Position numbers and translations under genes: made by a program | Shown: in pieces, positions 47,870-57,213 of the stretch | Position numbering within the stretch: the first letter of the stretch is position 1 | Layout: each line of letters opens with the position of its first letter | Notes under the pieces: generated by a model | The model's database searches: none | Told to the model about the DNA's origin: nothing | Seen by the model: the letters and a program-made list of their open reading frames with translations, nothing else | NCBI GenBank assembly: GCA_050251715.1 | Contig: JBFWMG010000013.1 | Coordinates: 30,734-94,733 of the forward strand | Reading direction: 5' to 3' | Length of the DNA: 64,000 nucleotides | From: JBFWMG01 sp050251715 | Lineage (GTDB): Bacteria > Desulfobacterota > Desulfovibrionia > Desulfovibrionales > Desulfovibrionaceae

Positions 47870-48682
47870 CTAGGTCTCGTTGGCCGCGTAGCAATCCCGC
47901 AGCTCGCGCATCAGGTCGAGCATGGTCATGGTGTTGTTGCAGCGGCAGTAGAATTCCTCGGCCTCAAAGGGCTTGGTGAGGAAGTCGTTGGCCCCGTGCT
48001 TGAGGAACAGGGCGGACAGGGCGCCGGAACCCATGGCGGACACGCCGATGATGGCCAGGGAGTCGCTGCGCCGGATGTGCCTGGCCTGGACAGTGAGTTC
48101 CAGCCCGTCCAGGCGCGGCATTTCGTAGTCCGTGACCATGAGCCGGATTTCCGGATGCGCCTCCAGCAGTTCCAGCGCGGCCGCGCCGTCCTCGGCCTCC
48201 ATGACCGTGAAATTCTGCACCTCGAGATACCGCTTCATGAGGTGCCTTTCCGTGAGGGAGTCGTCGACCACCAGGGCGGTGGTGAACGCGTTGCGGTAGA
48301 TGCGCTCCAGGCTGCGCACCATGGGGTCCATGTCCTCGATGGTGCCCTTGAAAAAGAAGTCCACCACCTTTTTTTCCAGAAAGGTCTCGCGCAGCCTGTC
48401 GTCGTAGGTGGCGGTGAGCACGATGCTGGGCAGGGCGTATCGCAGGCACAGGTCCACGGCCTCGCCGTCCGGCGCATCGGGCAGGTTCAGGTCGATGACC
48501 GCGATGAATATGGCGTCGCGCCGGGCGTCCAGCATCTCGACCGCCTCTTCCATGCTGTGCGCCACCGCTGTCTCGAACGAGGTGAGCCCCTTGATCTGCT
48601 TGCTGATGATCTTGGACTGCACGTTGCTGTCCTCGATAATCAGCACGGTGGGCACGGGCGGGGCATGGGACGTGTCGGTCAT
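47870..48682 (-). CDS. Double-receiver response regulator without output domain
   Basis: 270 residues. Receiver 1 (VLIIEDSNVQSK; IAVIDLNLPD) and receiver 2 (ALVVDDSLTERH; LMVTDYEMPRLDG; FLTKPFEAEEF) are complete. The chain stops just after MLDLMRELRDCYA. In relatives with this layout a GGDEF domain usually follows at that point; here the stop codon comes first and a minisatellite lies 38 bp beyond it. It could be a natural stand-alone form or a truncated gene. Confidence 0.85.
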   Translation of the reverse strand: MTDTSHAPPVPTVLIIEDSNVQSKIISKQIKGLTSFETAVAHSMEEAVEMLDARRDAIFIAVIDLNLPDAPDGEAVDLCLRYALPSIVLTATYDDRLRETFLEKKVVDFFFKGTIEDMDPMVRSLERIYRNAFTTALVVDDSLTERHLMKRYLEVQNFTVMEAEDGAAALELLEAHPEIRLMVTDYEMPRLDGLELTVQARHIRRSDSLAIIGVSAMGSGALSALFLKHGANDFLTKPFEAEEFYCRCNNTMTMLDLMRELRDCYAANET

Positions 48683-48912
48683 GGTGTGGTCCGTGGCAAA
48701 GGGTTGTGGGGGCCGCCAAGACCCGGGAGGCAGGGGCGCTGTCCGGCATCGCAGGCCGCCGTCCGGCAGGCGAGACGTGGGTACCCCAATGAATACTAAA
48801 CCCTTTTTTCATGAAAAAGGCAATGTGTTTCCCAGTGGCGCCGAGATCGCCGAACAGGGAGAAACGCGGGAGATGGCGGGCGCTGCGCCGGGGAGCGCAG
48901 GCCGCGGCGCGG

Positions 48913-49848
48913 TCAGCGAAGCCGCTTGTCGTGGGCCAGGGCGTGGATGCGGGTGGCCAGCCAGTCGAGCACCAGGGCCGCGTTCACGTTGGCGTCCAGG
49001 GCGTCCAGGCTTTCGGTGAGCGCCACGTCCACGCGGCGGATGTTTTCCGGGGTAAGCTGTTCGGCCCAGAAGCGCGCCGTGGGCGTGGTGGCGCAGCCGC
49101 ACAGCACCGTGGCCAGTTGGCGTTGCCCGGCCAGGGCGATGCGGCGCACCAGGGCGCGGTCCACCGCTCCTCGTGCGCCGGTGCGGGCGAAAAGCCCCCG
49201 TCCGGTGCGGTAGAAATCCAGCAGCAGGTGCTGCCAGTCGTTCACTTCGGGATCCGTGTCCAGGGTCTGCGCCCCGCGTTGCCAGGACAAGGTGATCGTC
49301 CAGCCGCGCGACACCAGGGTGGGCAGCATGCGCTCGCGCTGCGGGGCCAGCAGCAGGAAGCTGGTCAGGGGCTTGGGTTCCTCCAGCGCCTTGAGCAGGG
49401 AATTGGCCGCTTCCACGGTCAGTTCCTGGGCCTCGGCCAGGATGATGACGCGGAAGCCGTCGCCGCGCGGGGGTTCGCCCAGCACCGAGCGCAGGGCGCG
49501 CACGTCGTCGATCTTGATGGAGGCGGCCTCGCCGTCGAGCAGGAAGATGTCGCGGTGGGCCAGGCCTAGCACCTGGCGGCAGCTGTGGCAGGCCAGGCAG
49601 GGGGCGTTCGCCTCGCGCCCCGGCTCGCGGCAATTGAGCAGCGCGGCCCAGTAGAAGGCCATGCCCGCGCGCTGCGCGGTCGCGCCGCCTTCGAGGATGA
49701 GCACCTGGGGCACGCGGTCGGGGCGGGCGGCCAGCGCGCGCAAATAATCGGCGGTCCGCGCCTGGGCGCGGACCGCTGTATCCACCTGCTCGTGCCGCTC
49801 CTCGGCGGAAAGGGACGCGGCCTGATCGTCGGTTTTCGGGGCGGCCAT
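48913..49848 (-). CDS. holB: DNA polymerase III delta' subunit
   Basis: 311 residues. A zinc-site cluster CLACHSCRQVL near residue 85, then AQELTVEAANSLLKALEEPK near 140 and a SRG-like motif (LVSRGWTI) near 180, all typical of the clamp-loader delta' subunit. The start at MAAPKTDD has GGAG 8 bp upstream; a GTG nine codons earlier is less likely. It follows purA by 114 bp on the same strand. Confidence 0.82.
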   Translation of the reverse strand: MAAPKTDDQAASLSAEERHEQVDTAVRAQARTADYLRALAARPDRVPQVLILEGGATAQRAGMAFYWAALLNCREPGREANAPCLACHSCRQVLGLAHRDIFLLDGEAASIKIDDVRALRSVLGEPPRGDGFRVIILAEAQELTVEAANSLLKALEEPKPLTSFLLLAPQRERMLPTLVSRGWTITLSWQRGAQTLDTDPEVNDWQHLLLDFYRTGRGLFARTGARGAVDRALVRRIALAGQRQLATVLCGCATTPTARFWAEQLTPENIRRVDVALTESLDALDANVNAALVLDWLATRIHALAHDKRLR

Positions 49849-49962
49849 GCCGTACTCCGGGCTGGCGCACTCCACCCGTGAAAAGGGTGCGGCGCGCTAG
49901 CGAATCGCCCTGAAACAACGTGGGCGCTGCTTCAGGGCGTGTTGTCGCAAACCGGAAACGCG

Positions 49963-51246
49963 TTATTTCCGGATCATGATCTGGTTGCGTTCCGGTCCCA
50001 CGGAGATGATGGACGCGGGCGCCTCCACAAGCTGTTCGATGCGGCGGACGTAGTCGCGCGCCTCCTTGGGCAGCGCGGTCCAGGACGTCACCTGGCTCAC
50101 GTCCTCCTTCCAGCCGGGCATGGTCTCGTACACCGGGGTGACGTGGGCCATGGCGTTCTGCTCCTGCGGCGGATACTTGACGGTCTGGCCCTTGTATTCA
50201 TAGGCCACGCAGATCTTCAGTTCCGGCAGGCCGCCCAGCACGTCGAGCTTGGTGATGGCCATCTCGGTCAGGCCGTTCAGCCGGGCGGACTCGCGCAGCA
50301 CCACGGCGTCCAGCCAGCCGCAGCGGCGCTTGCGGCCCGTGGTGGCGCCGAATTCCGCTCCCACGCTTTGCAGGTGGTCGCCCACGCCGTCAAAGAGTTC
50401 GGTGGGGAAGGGGCCGGCGCCCACGCGGGTGGTGTAGGCCTTCACGATGGCGATGATGCGGTCGAAGAGCGTGGGCGCGCAGCCGCTGCCCGCCGCCGCG
50501 TTGCCCGCCACGGTGTTGGACGAGGTCACAAAGGGGTAGGTGCCGTGGTCGATGTCCAGGTGCGTGCCCTGCGCGCCCTCGAAAAGGAGGGATCTTTCGT
50601 CGGCGCGGATGGCCTGGATCTCGGACGAGACATCGCCCAGATAGGGCACGAGGCGCTCGGCAAAGGGCGCGATCTCGTCGAACACGCCCGCCACGGTCAT
50701 GGGCTCGCGGCCATACAGGCCCGCCAGCAGGGCGTTCTTTTCCTCCAGCGCCACGGCGATCTTGGCCTTGAGCAGCTCGGGATCGGCCAGGTCGGCGGCG
50801 CGGATGCCCACGCGGGACATCTTGTCCTCGTAGCAGGGGCCGATGCCGCGTCCCGTGGTGCCGATCTTGGTTTCGTCGGACTTGGCTTCCTCGCGCGCGC
50901 CGTCCAGCGCCTTGTGGTAGGGCATGATGACCTGGGTCTTCTTGCTCACCACCAGGCGTTCCGGCGTGGCCATGATGCCCTTGGCCGCCAGGGTGTCTAT
51001 TTCCTTGCACAGCACGGCGGGATCCATGACCACGCCGTTGCCGATCATGCATTTGGTGCCCGGGTGCAGAATGCCCGAGGGCATGAGGTGCAGGATGGTC
51101 TTCTCATTGCCCACCACGACGGTGTGCCCCGCATTGTTGCCGCCCTGGAAGCGGACAACGGCGCCCACATCCTTGGTCAGCATATCCACGATCTTTCCCT
51201 TGCCCTCGTCGCCCCATTGCGACCCGAAGACGATGATGTTTGACAT
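49963..51246 (-). CDS. purA: Adenylosuccinate synthetase
   Basis: 427 residues. The GTP-binding N terminus GSQWGDEGKGKIVD, the IMP site TTGRGIGPCYEDK near 125 and FEGAQGTHLDIDHGTYP near 220 are all present. It joins IMP and aspartate on the way to AMP. AAGGAG precedes the ATG. It is divergent from the transglycosylase gene. Confidence 0.96.
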   Translation of the reverse strand: MSNIIVFGSQWGDEGKGKIVDMLTKDVGAVVRFQGGNNAGHTVVVGNEKTILHLMPSGILHPGTKCMIGNGVVMDPAVLCKEIDTLAAKGIMATPERLVVSKKTQVIMPYHKALDGAREEAKSDETKIGTTGRGIGPCYEDKMSRVGIRAADLADPELLKAKIAVALEEKNALLAGLYGREPMTVAGVFDEIAPFAERLVPYLGDVSSEIQAIRADERSLLFEGAQGTHLDIDHGTYPFVTSSNTVAGNAAAGSGCAPTLFDRIIAIVKAYTTRVGAGPFPTELFDGVGDHLQSVGAEFGATTGRKRRCGWLDAVVLRESARLNGLTEMAITKLDVLGGLPELKICVAYEYKGQTVKYPPQEQNAMAHVTPVYETMPGWKEDVSQVTSWTALPKEARDYVRRIEQLVEAPASIISVGPERNQIMIRK

Positions 51247-51427
51247 TTGGCTCTCCTTCTGGCATTTGCCCGCTCCTGGTCGTGACGCTTTCGTTTCAGC
51301 GCGCACGGCAAAAGGCATCTTCTCCTATGAAACGGCATTTGCAAAGTCAATCCTTATCGCCCTTCCCGGCAGTTTTTTTCCCCGTGCCCGCGCCGAGCGG
51401 GGCATGGGAGTTGCAACACGCCGTCCC

Positions 51428-52873
51428 ATGCTGATTATGGACAAAAAATCGACATATCTCTTCATGGCCATGGCGGCCTGTCTGGCCGCCGTGCTGCTTT
51501 GCGGCATCTCCCAGCGCCGCGCGGCCGTGGACACGGCCGCGTCAGCCAATGTGCTGCGCGTGGCCTCGGTGCGGCAGGACAGCCCCGCCACGCATCTTTC
51601 CCCGTATGGCCCCGGCCTGGAGGGCGAGCTGTTGCAGGCCTTTGTCAAGGGCGCGGGCTACACCGTGCGTTGGGTCAAGGCCGCCTCCGAAGCCGAGGCA
51701 TGGCGGGCGCTGGAGGAAAACAGGGCCGACCTGGTCATCGGCGGCGGGGGCGAACCCCCTGCCACCCTGGCCGGACCCATCGCCGCCGGACCCGCCTTTG
51801 CCATGCACCAGCCCCTGGTGGTGCGCAGCGCCAAGCGCTACGCCCTGCGCGACGGCGACTCCCTGTGCGGCGAACCCGTGCTGCTGTCCGCCAACTCCGT
51901 GCTCGCGGGGCGCATAGAGGCCGAGGAGGGCGAACTCGCCTGCATGCCCCAGGCCTCGGTGCGCAAGGTGGCGGCCCTGTCGCCGCTGCTGGACAGCCTG
52001 GACCGGGATGAGGCGCGCTTCGGCCTGGTGGACGAGGGGCGCTTTCGCATGCTGCAGCCCTTTTTCCTCAAGGTGCGGCCCACCCGCGCCCTGGACGACA
52101 CCATCGCCTACCGCTGGTTCTGGCGCACGGGCAACCAGCGGCTGGACGCGGCCCTGGGCGCGTTTTGGCAGTATCACCGCACAAGCGGCGACCTGGAGCG
52201 GCTGAACGAGAAATATTTTGGATTTTTGCCTGAAGAGACGGATTATTACGAACTGCTGTCCCTGTTCCAGACCATCGAGAAGCGCCTGCCCGCCTACCAG
52301 AAGGAACTGGTGCGCGCGGCAAAGGACAACGGCATCGACCCGCTGTTTCTGGCCGCGCTCATCTACCAGGAGTCGCGCTTCAACCCCGACGCGGTGAGCG
52401 AGACCAACGTGCGCGGCCTTATGCAGATCACCGAGGACACGGCCAGGGCGCTCGGCATCGGCGACCGCACCGATCCGGTGCAGTCCATCAGGGGCGGCGC
52501 GCGCTATCTCAAGATGTTGTGGGACAGGCTGGAGCCGCTCAACCTGGACCAGTGGGACAGGTGGTTCTTCACCCTGGCGGCCTACAACCAGGGGCTCGGC
52601 CATTTGTACGACGCCATGGAACTGGCGCAACGGCGCGGCGGCACGGGCAAGACCTGGGCCGAGGTGAAGGAGGCGTTCCCCCTGCTGGCGTGGGAAAAAT
52701 ATTACGCGCAGTCGAAATACGGCTATACGCGGGGCGGGCAGGCTGTCCATTATGTGGACAACATCCGCTATTATTACTACGTGCTACACGGGCTCGTCGT
52801 CCTCTCGCGACCGGAAGCGGAGCACCTTGGCCCGCTGCTTGACGGGCGTACTGGGCGCGCCGGGGGCGCGTGA
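51428..52873 (+). CDS. MltF-like membrane-bound lytic transglycosylase
   Basis: 481 residues. A membrane/signal segment (about 11-25) is followed by a solute-binding-protein-like domain (about 40-270) and a C-terminal SLT lysozyme-like domain with the catalytic glutamate in YQESRFNPDA near 315 and GLMQITEDTARALG near 335. It cleaves peptidoglycan in the periplasm. The exact start is uncertain: ATGs at 51404 and 51437 are alternatives and none has a clear ribosome binding site. Its 3' end overlaps the next gene on the other strand by 90 bp. Confidence 0.87.
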   Translation: MLIMDKKSTYLFMAMAACLAAVLLCGISQRRAAVDTAASANVLRVASVRQDSPATHLSPYGPGLEGELLQAFVKGAGYTVRWVKAASEAEAWRALEENRADLVIGGGGEPPATLAGPIAAGPAFAMHQPLVVRSAKRYALRDGDSLCGEPVLLSANSVLAGRIEAEEGELACMPQASVRKVAALSPLLDSLDRDEARFGLVDEGRFRMLQPFFLKVRPTRALDDTIAYRWFWRTGNQRLDAALGAFWQYHRTSGDLERLNEKYFGFLPEETDYYELLSLFQTIEKRLPAYQKELVRAAKDNGIDPLFLAALIYQESRFNPDAVSETNVRGLMQITEDTARALGIGDRTDPVQSIRGGARYLKMLWDRLEPLNLDQWDRWFFTLAAYNQGLGHLYDAMELAQRRGGTGKTWAEVKEAFPLLAWEKYYAQSKYGYTRGGQAVHYVDNIRYYYYVLHGLVVLSRPEAEHLGPLLDGRTGRAGGA

Positions 52874-53173
52874 CGCCTCGCCGTCCCGTGCGGCGGCCCC
52901 GGGCGTGTCGGGGATGTCTTCCAGGGACGGCGCGGTGCGCGTGAGGTGCGGGCCGCCAGCGGCGGGGCGCGCGTCTTCGGCCCAGTGGTAGTTGAAGAGC
53001 TGGTTTTTCCAGCGCAGCGCCTGGATCAATCCAAAGACCAGCGCCGCTTCTTCCCAACGCTTGGTGGGTTCGAAATTTTGTACGGTTTCCGAATACTTAT
53101 CCCACAACGACATGAGAGACGCCTCATCGTAGGCGTTCAGTTGCCGCGCTATCTTCAGCAGGACGTGTTCCAT
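52784..53173 (-). CDS. Conserved-looking hypothetical protein
   Basis: 129 residues. The first 70 (MEHVLLKIARQLNAYDEASL to about FNYHWAED) look like a compact helical domain. The C-terminal 60 are Ala/Pro-rich and lie antisense to the end of the transglycosylase gene. AGGAG at good spacing supports the ATG for MEHVLL. No function is recognised. Confidence 0.68.
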   Translation of the reverse strand: MEHVLLKIARQLNAYDEASLMSLWDKYSETVQNFEPTKRWEEAALVFGLIQALRWKNQLFNYHWAEDARPAAGGPHLTRTAPSLEDIPDTPGAAARDGEASRAPGAPSTPVKQRAKVLRFRSREDDEPV

Positions 53174-53542
53174 CGCGTTCAGCTCCTTTTGCATGACGGC
53201 GGGCCGGTGGTTTCGGGCGTTGTGTGCGCCTGGCCGTCACGCGCCCAGTGTCAGGTACCGTTCCCAGCCCCGGCAGGTCAAGCCCCAAGAGCGGGGGATG
53301 TGGCGTACCACGCCGCCAGGCAAATCAAAATTGCCCCCTTTCTGCGCCTGTGGTATGGCCCGGAGCAGAGAGTGGGCGCCCATGACGCGCCCCGCGTCGC
53401 GGGAGCGGTCCCGTAAACGGCCCCGTCGGCTGCACGGCCGGGCGGCGATGCCGCCGTGCCCCCCAAACCACGCACAGCCCGAGCAGGCGCGCGCCTTGTT
53501 CCCCTGGCGCGCCGCACACAATCCCTTTCTTGGAGAAAGACC
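53174..53542. other. Gap upstream of purH-like gene
   Basis: 369 bp between divergent genes, so promoters for both are expected. It contains GC-rich hairpins such as GGCGGCGATGCCGCC near 53443, but no T tract. I compared it by eye with ZTP and SRP RNA consensus features and saw no match. No gene is seen. Confidence 0.5.
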
Positions 53543-54817
53543 ATGAGCGATCTGAAAAACATGTACAAGACCCTGCAAAAAGACCCTTTCCCGGGTGAAA
53601 TGACCCTGAGGCTGGGCGAGCAGGAACTGGTGTTCAAGAAGCGCACCTGGACCATTGGCGGCGAAGAGAAGGGGTTGCGCTACGGCGAGAACCCGGACCA
53701 GCCCGCCGCGCTGTATGAACTGGTGGCGGGCGGCCTGACCCTGGACGGCGTGGCCTTTCGCGGCCCCGGCAAGGGGCTGGTGGCCGCGCTCAAGGAAGAG
53801 CACATGCTCCAGGCGGGCAAGCATCCGGGCAAGATCAACCTGACCGACGTGGACAACGGCATGAACATGCTCCAGTACCTCTCGGCCAAGCCCGCCGCCG
53901 TCATCCTCAAGCACAACAACCCCTCGGGCGCGGCCTGGTCGGACAAGGGCGTGGCCACGGCCCTGGAAAACGCCTTCTGGTCCGACCGCATCGCGGCCTT
54001 TGGCGGCACGGTGGTGGTCAACCGGCCTCTGGACGTGGCCTGCGCCGAGTTCATCAATTCCTCCTATTTCGAGGTCGTGGCCGCCCCGGACTTCGAACCC
54101 GGCGCGTTCGACATCCTGAAGCGGCGCAAGAACCTGCGCATCCTGCGCATCCCCGGCCTGGCGCAGCTGGAAACCCTGGTCAACGAGCCGTTCCTGGACG
54201 TGAAGAGCCTGGTGGACGGCGGCGTCATCATCCAGGCCTCGTTCCGCAACCGCATCCTGTCCGCCGCCGACTTCATCCCGGCCACGGCGGAAAAGGACGG
54301 CCAGACCTTCATGGCCCGCAAGCCCACGGACGCCGAGGCCGACGACCTGCTCTTCGCCTGGGCCGTGGAGGCGGGCGTGACCTCCAACTCGGTCATCTTT
54401 GCCCGCAACGGCGCCACCGTGTCCATCGGCACCGGCGAGCAGGACCGCGTGGGCTGCGTGGACCTGGCCATCACCAAGGCCTACACCAAGTACGCCGACG
54501 TGCTCTCCTTCCAGGAGCAGGGCAAGAGCATCTACGAGCTGCGCGCCCTGGCCCTTGCCGACGGGGCGGCCGCCGAGGCGCTGGCCGACATCGAGGCGCG
54601 CACCCGCGCGGCGCGGGGCGGCCTGCCGGGCACGGTGCTCGTGTCCGACGGCTTCTTCCCCTTCCGTGACGGCGTGGATACCTGCATCGCCCAGGGCGTG
54701 AGCGCCATTGCCCAGCCCGGCGGCTCCATCCGCGACCACGAGATCATCGAGGCCGTGAACCAGGCGTCGCCGCAGGTGGCCATGGTCTTCACGGGCCAGC
54801 GTTCGTTCAAGCATTAG
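53543..54817 (+). CDS. AICAR transformylase (PurH C-terminal domain only)
   Basis: 424 residues. It matches the formyltransferase part of PurH: LRYGENPDQPAALYE near residue 40, the catalytic KH in AAVILKHNNPSGAAW near 115, and GGSIRDHEIIEAVNQ near 395. The N-terminal IMP cyclohydrolase (MGS-like) domain of usual PurH is absent, so IMP cyclisation must be done by another enzyme. It transfers a formyl group to AICAR. GGAG precedes the ATG. A repeat element begins in its stop codon. Confidence 0.88.
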   Translation: MSDLKNMYKTLQKDPFPGEMTLRLGEQELVFKKRTWTIGGEEKGLRYGENPDQPAALYELVAGGLTLDGVAFRGPGKGLVAALKEEHMLQAGKHPGKINLTDVDNGMNMLQYLSAKPAAVILKHNNPSGAAWSDKGVATALENAFWSDRIAAFGGTVVVNRPLDVACAEFINSSYFEVVAAPDFEPGAFDILKRRKNLRILRIPGLAQLETLVNEPFLDVKSLVDGGVIIQASFRNRILSAADFIPATAEKDGQTFMARKPTDAEADDLLFAWAVEAGVTSNSVIFARNGATVSIGTGEQDRVGCVDLAITKAYTKYADVLSFQEQGKSIYELRALALADGAAAEALADIEARTRAARGGLPGTVLVSDGFFPFRDGVDTCIAQGVSAIAQPGGSIRDHEIIEAVNQASPQVAMVFTGQRSFKH

Positions 54818-55020
54818 AGCGTCCCAGCCTTGATAGGGGCTGGATGCTCTCATGCCTTTCCCTGAAGCGATGGCCCATTGTTTCAGGGGAGAGTCTTGCT
54901 TCAAGACAACAATGCGCTAGCGCATTTTAGCATTGAATCAATGCGACGATTTGAAATAATGAAGCATTATTTCAACAAAATGCATAAGAGCATCTAACCT
55001 TCTTCAAAGTTGAGATGCTC
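54817..55020. repeat. Inverted pair of the 100-bp three-hairpin element
   Basis: Copy A (+) is 54817-54916 and copy B (-) is 54921-55020, each exactly 100 bp and separated by CTAG, so the centre is the palindrome AATGCGCTAGCGCATT. Copy B is close to the copy at 4257-4356 (about 87 of 100 by eye). Copy A is diverged in sequence but keeps all three hairpins at the same positions, with compensatory changes: hairpin 3 is GTCTTG/CAAGAC instead of GCATTG/CAATGC, and hairpin 2 has four T-A to C-G pair swaps. Copy A starts inside the purH stop codon; copy B ends 19 bp before the next start codon. Confidence 0.88.
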
Positions 55021-55039
55021 TGGCCGCACAAGGGATTCC

Positions 55040-57151
55040 ATGTCCGCACGACTCTCCCTCGTCCATGCCCCGGGTCCGGGATGTGTGGTCGAGTTCATGC
55101 AAGGCAACAAACCGCAGCTCGCCTGGGTGCTCGAAGAGCAATCGGGCAGGCTGCGGCTTTTCACGTCCACCAAGCGGGAAAGCAAGCTCCCGGCGGCCCG
55201 CGTGCTGCCGTGGATCGGTCCCCAGGGGCCGTCGGACGCCTCGCGCCAGACCATCTCGGAAACGCTGGACGCCTGCCACGCCCGCCGCGAGGAGCTGGAG
55301 GCGCGGGTGGACGCCATGGAGATCTGGGAGCTGGCCCAGGGCGAGGTGGAGCACGCCACCATCGAGTGGTTCGCGGAACTCATATGGGAACACCCGGACG
55401 CTGACATGCTGGCGGCCATGGGCCGTGCGCTTTTGGCCTGCAAGACCCATTTCAAGTTTGCGCCGCCCCATTTCGAGATCCACCCCCGCGACAAGGTGGA
55501 GGCCCGGCTGGTGGAACTGGCCCTGGCCCAGGAGCGCGAACGCGTGTCCTCGGCGGGTGGCGTGTTCTTCCGCGAGCTGTGGGAGGCATGGAAACGCGGC
55601 AAGTCCGCGCCCAAGGCCACGCTGGAGCCCAAGCTGGAACCCGATGTCGCCGAACGCCTGCAGGGGTTGCTCTTTGCCCGCATGGCCGACGACCAGGACG
55701 CGGACCCGCTGTGGAAGCAGGTGACCGCCGGGCTGCCCGACGACCCCCACCTGCCGCTGCATCTGGCGCGCGCCTGGGGGCTGGTGCCCGAGCACCACAA
55801 CGTGCTGCTCGACCAGGCCGGGCTGGCCCTGGGCGACGGCTGGGCCGAGGCCCACGCCGTGGCCATAGACGCGGTGGCCGCCGCCGTGGCCGCGTCCGAT
55901 GACGCGGTTGACCCGCATTCCTTTGTCAGCATCGACGCGGCCACCACCCGCGACGTGGACGACGCCTTCCACGTGGAGCCCCTGGGCGAGGGGTGGCGGC
56001 TGCGCCTGACCCTGGCCTGCCCCGTGGTGGGGTGGGAGTGGGGCGATCCCCTGGACCGGGCCGTGGCCGCGCGCGCCACGTCCGTGTACCTGCCCGAAGG
56101 CACCATCCACATGCTGCCCGAGCGCCTGGGCACCGGCTGCTTCAGCCTCAAGGCCGACGGCCCGCGCCCGGCGCTGGTGGTGGCCATGGACCTGGACGCG
56201 CGCGGCGAGTTGGTGGCCTGCGCGTTGACCCGCACCCGCGCGGTCATCGCCGCCAATTTGACCTACGACCATGTGGAGGCGTGCCTGGCGCGCGGCGAGG
56301 ACGCGCACGCGGCATGCGGCGCCACGGCGCTGGCGTCGGCCCATGCCCTGGCCGAGGCGCTGCGCGCGCGGCGCATCGAACGCGGCGCGGTCATCATCGA
56401 CCGCGAAGACCCGGACATCACGCTCATCCCCGCCGAGGGCGGGGGCGTGCTGGATGCGGGCGTGCGCGTGGCGCTGGGCCTCAAGCCCGACTGCCCCAGG
56501 GCGCAGCTCATGGTCAGCGAAATGATGATCCTGGCCAACGCGGCGGTGGCGGCGTGGGCTGCGGAGCGCGGCGTGCCGCTGCTGCACCGCACCCAGGATA
56601 TCGCCCTGCCCAAGGAGCACGCGGGCGTGTGGCGCGAGCCGCAGGAGACCTTTCAGGTGGTCAAGTCGCTGGGCAGCTCCATCCTGGAGGTGCGGCCCCG
56701 GCCCCACGCCAGCCTGGGCGTGCGCGCCTACAGCCCGGTGTCGTCGCCCATCCGGCGTTATGCGGACTTGATAAACATGAGGCAATTGGTTCATTATCTG
56801 GCGCACGGCGAGCCCCAGTGGGGCGAGGAGGCGTTGCGGGACATGTTGCCCGCGCTGCTGGCCAGGCTGGATGCGGCGGGGCGTGTGCAGCGGTTCCGCC
56901 CGCGCTACTGGAAGCTTTTGTATTTCAAGCAGCAGGGCACGGAAAAGGCGTGGCCCGCCGTGGTGGTGGACGAGAACCAGACCCTGGTTTCCGTGTCCCT
57001 GCCCGACGAGCAGATTTTTGTGCGCGGCCCGCGCCGGTTGTTTGGGGACAAGGTTTTTCCGGGCCAGCGTTTTCTGGTGCGCCTGGGCAAGATCGACCCG
57101 TTGAACAACGACATCTTTATTCTGGAAGCATGGGAAGACGAGGGCGCGTAG
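55040..57151 (+). CDS. RNase II/R-family exoribonuclease
   Basis: 703 residues. The RNB catalytic motif is SIDAATTRDVDDAFHVE near residue 300, with the expected aspartates, and the C-terminal signature SPIRRYADLINMRQL is near 575. The N-terminal region is a RNB-associated domain. The family degrades RNA from the 3' end. AAGGGA precedes the ATG for MSARLS. The inverted repeat pair is directly upstream and would lie in its leader if transcription continues from purH. Confidence 0.9.
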   Translation: MSARLSLVHAPGPGCVVEFMQGNKPQLAWVLEEQSGRLRLFTSTKRESKLPAARVLPWIGPQGPSDASRQTISETLDACHARREELEARVDAMEIWELAQGEVEHATIEWFAELIWEHPDADMLAAMGRALLACKTHFKFAPPHFEIHPRDKVEARLVELALAQERERVSSAGGVFFRELWEAWKRGKSAPKATLEPKLEPDVAERLQGLLFARMADDQDADPLWKQVTAGLPDDPHLPLHLARAWGLVPEHHNVLLDQAGLALGDGWAEAHAVAIDAVAAAVAASDDAVDPHSFVSIDAATTRDVDDAFHVEPLGEGWRLRLTLACPVVGWEWGDPLDRAVAARATSVYLPEGTIHMLPERLGTGCFSLKADGPRPALVVAMDLDARGELVACALTRTRAVIAANLTYDHVEACLARGEDAHAACGATALASAHALAEALRARRIERGAVIIDREDPDITLIPAEGGGVLDAGVRVALGLKPDCPRAQLMVSEMMILANAAVAAWAAERGVPLLHRTQDIALPKEHAGVWREPQETFQVVKSLGSSILEVRPRPHASLGVRAYSPVSSPIRRYADLINMRQLVHYLAHGEPQWGEEALRDMLPALLARLDAAGRVQRFRPRYWKLLYFKQQGTEKAWPAVVVDENQTLVSVSLPDEQIFVRGPRRLFGDKVFPGQRFLVRLGKIDPLNNDIFILEAWEDEGA

Positions 57152-57213
57152 GCGGCGGACCTCCGGCCTGCATGACGGCATGACGCGGCGCAGGCGCGCC
57201 AAGGAGCAATGCG

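Noticed and set aside
53194..53542. SRP RNA, 6S RNA or a ZTP riboswitch upstream of the purH-like gene
   Set aside because: Key consensus motifs were not found by eye. A covariance-model search would settle it.
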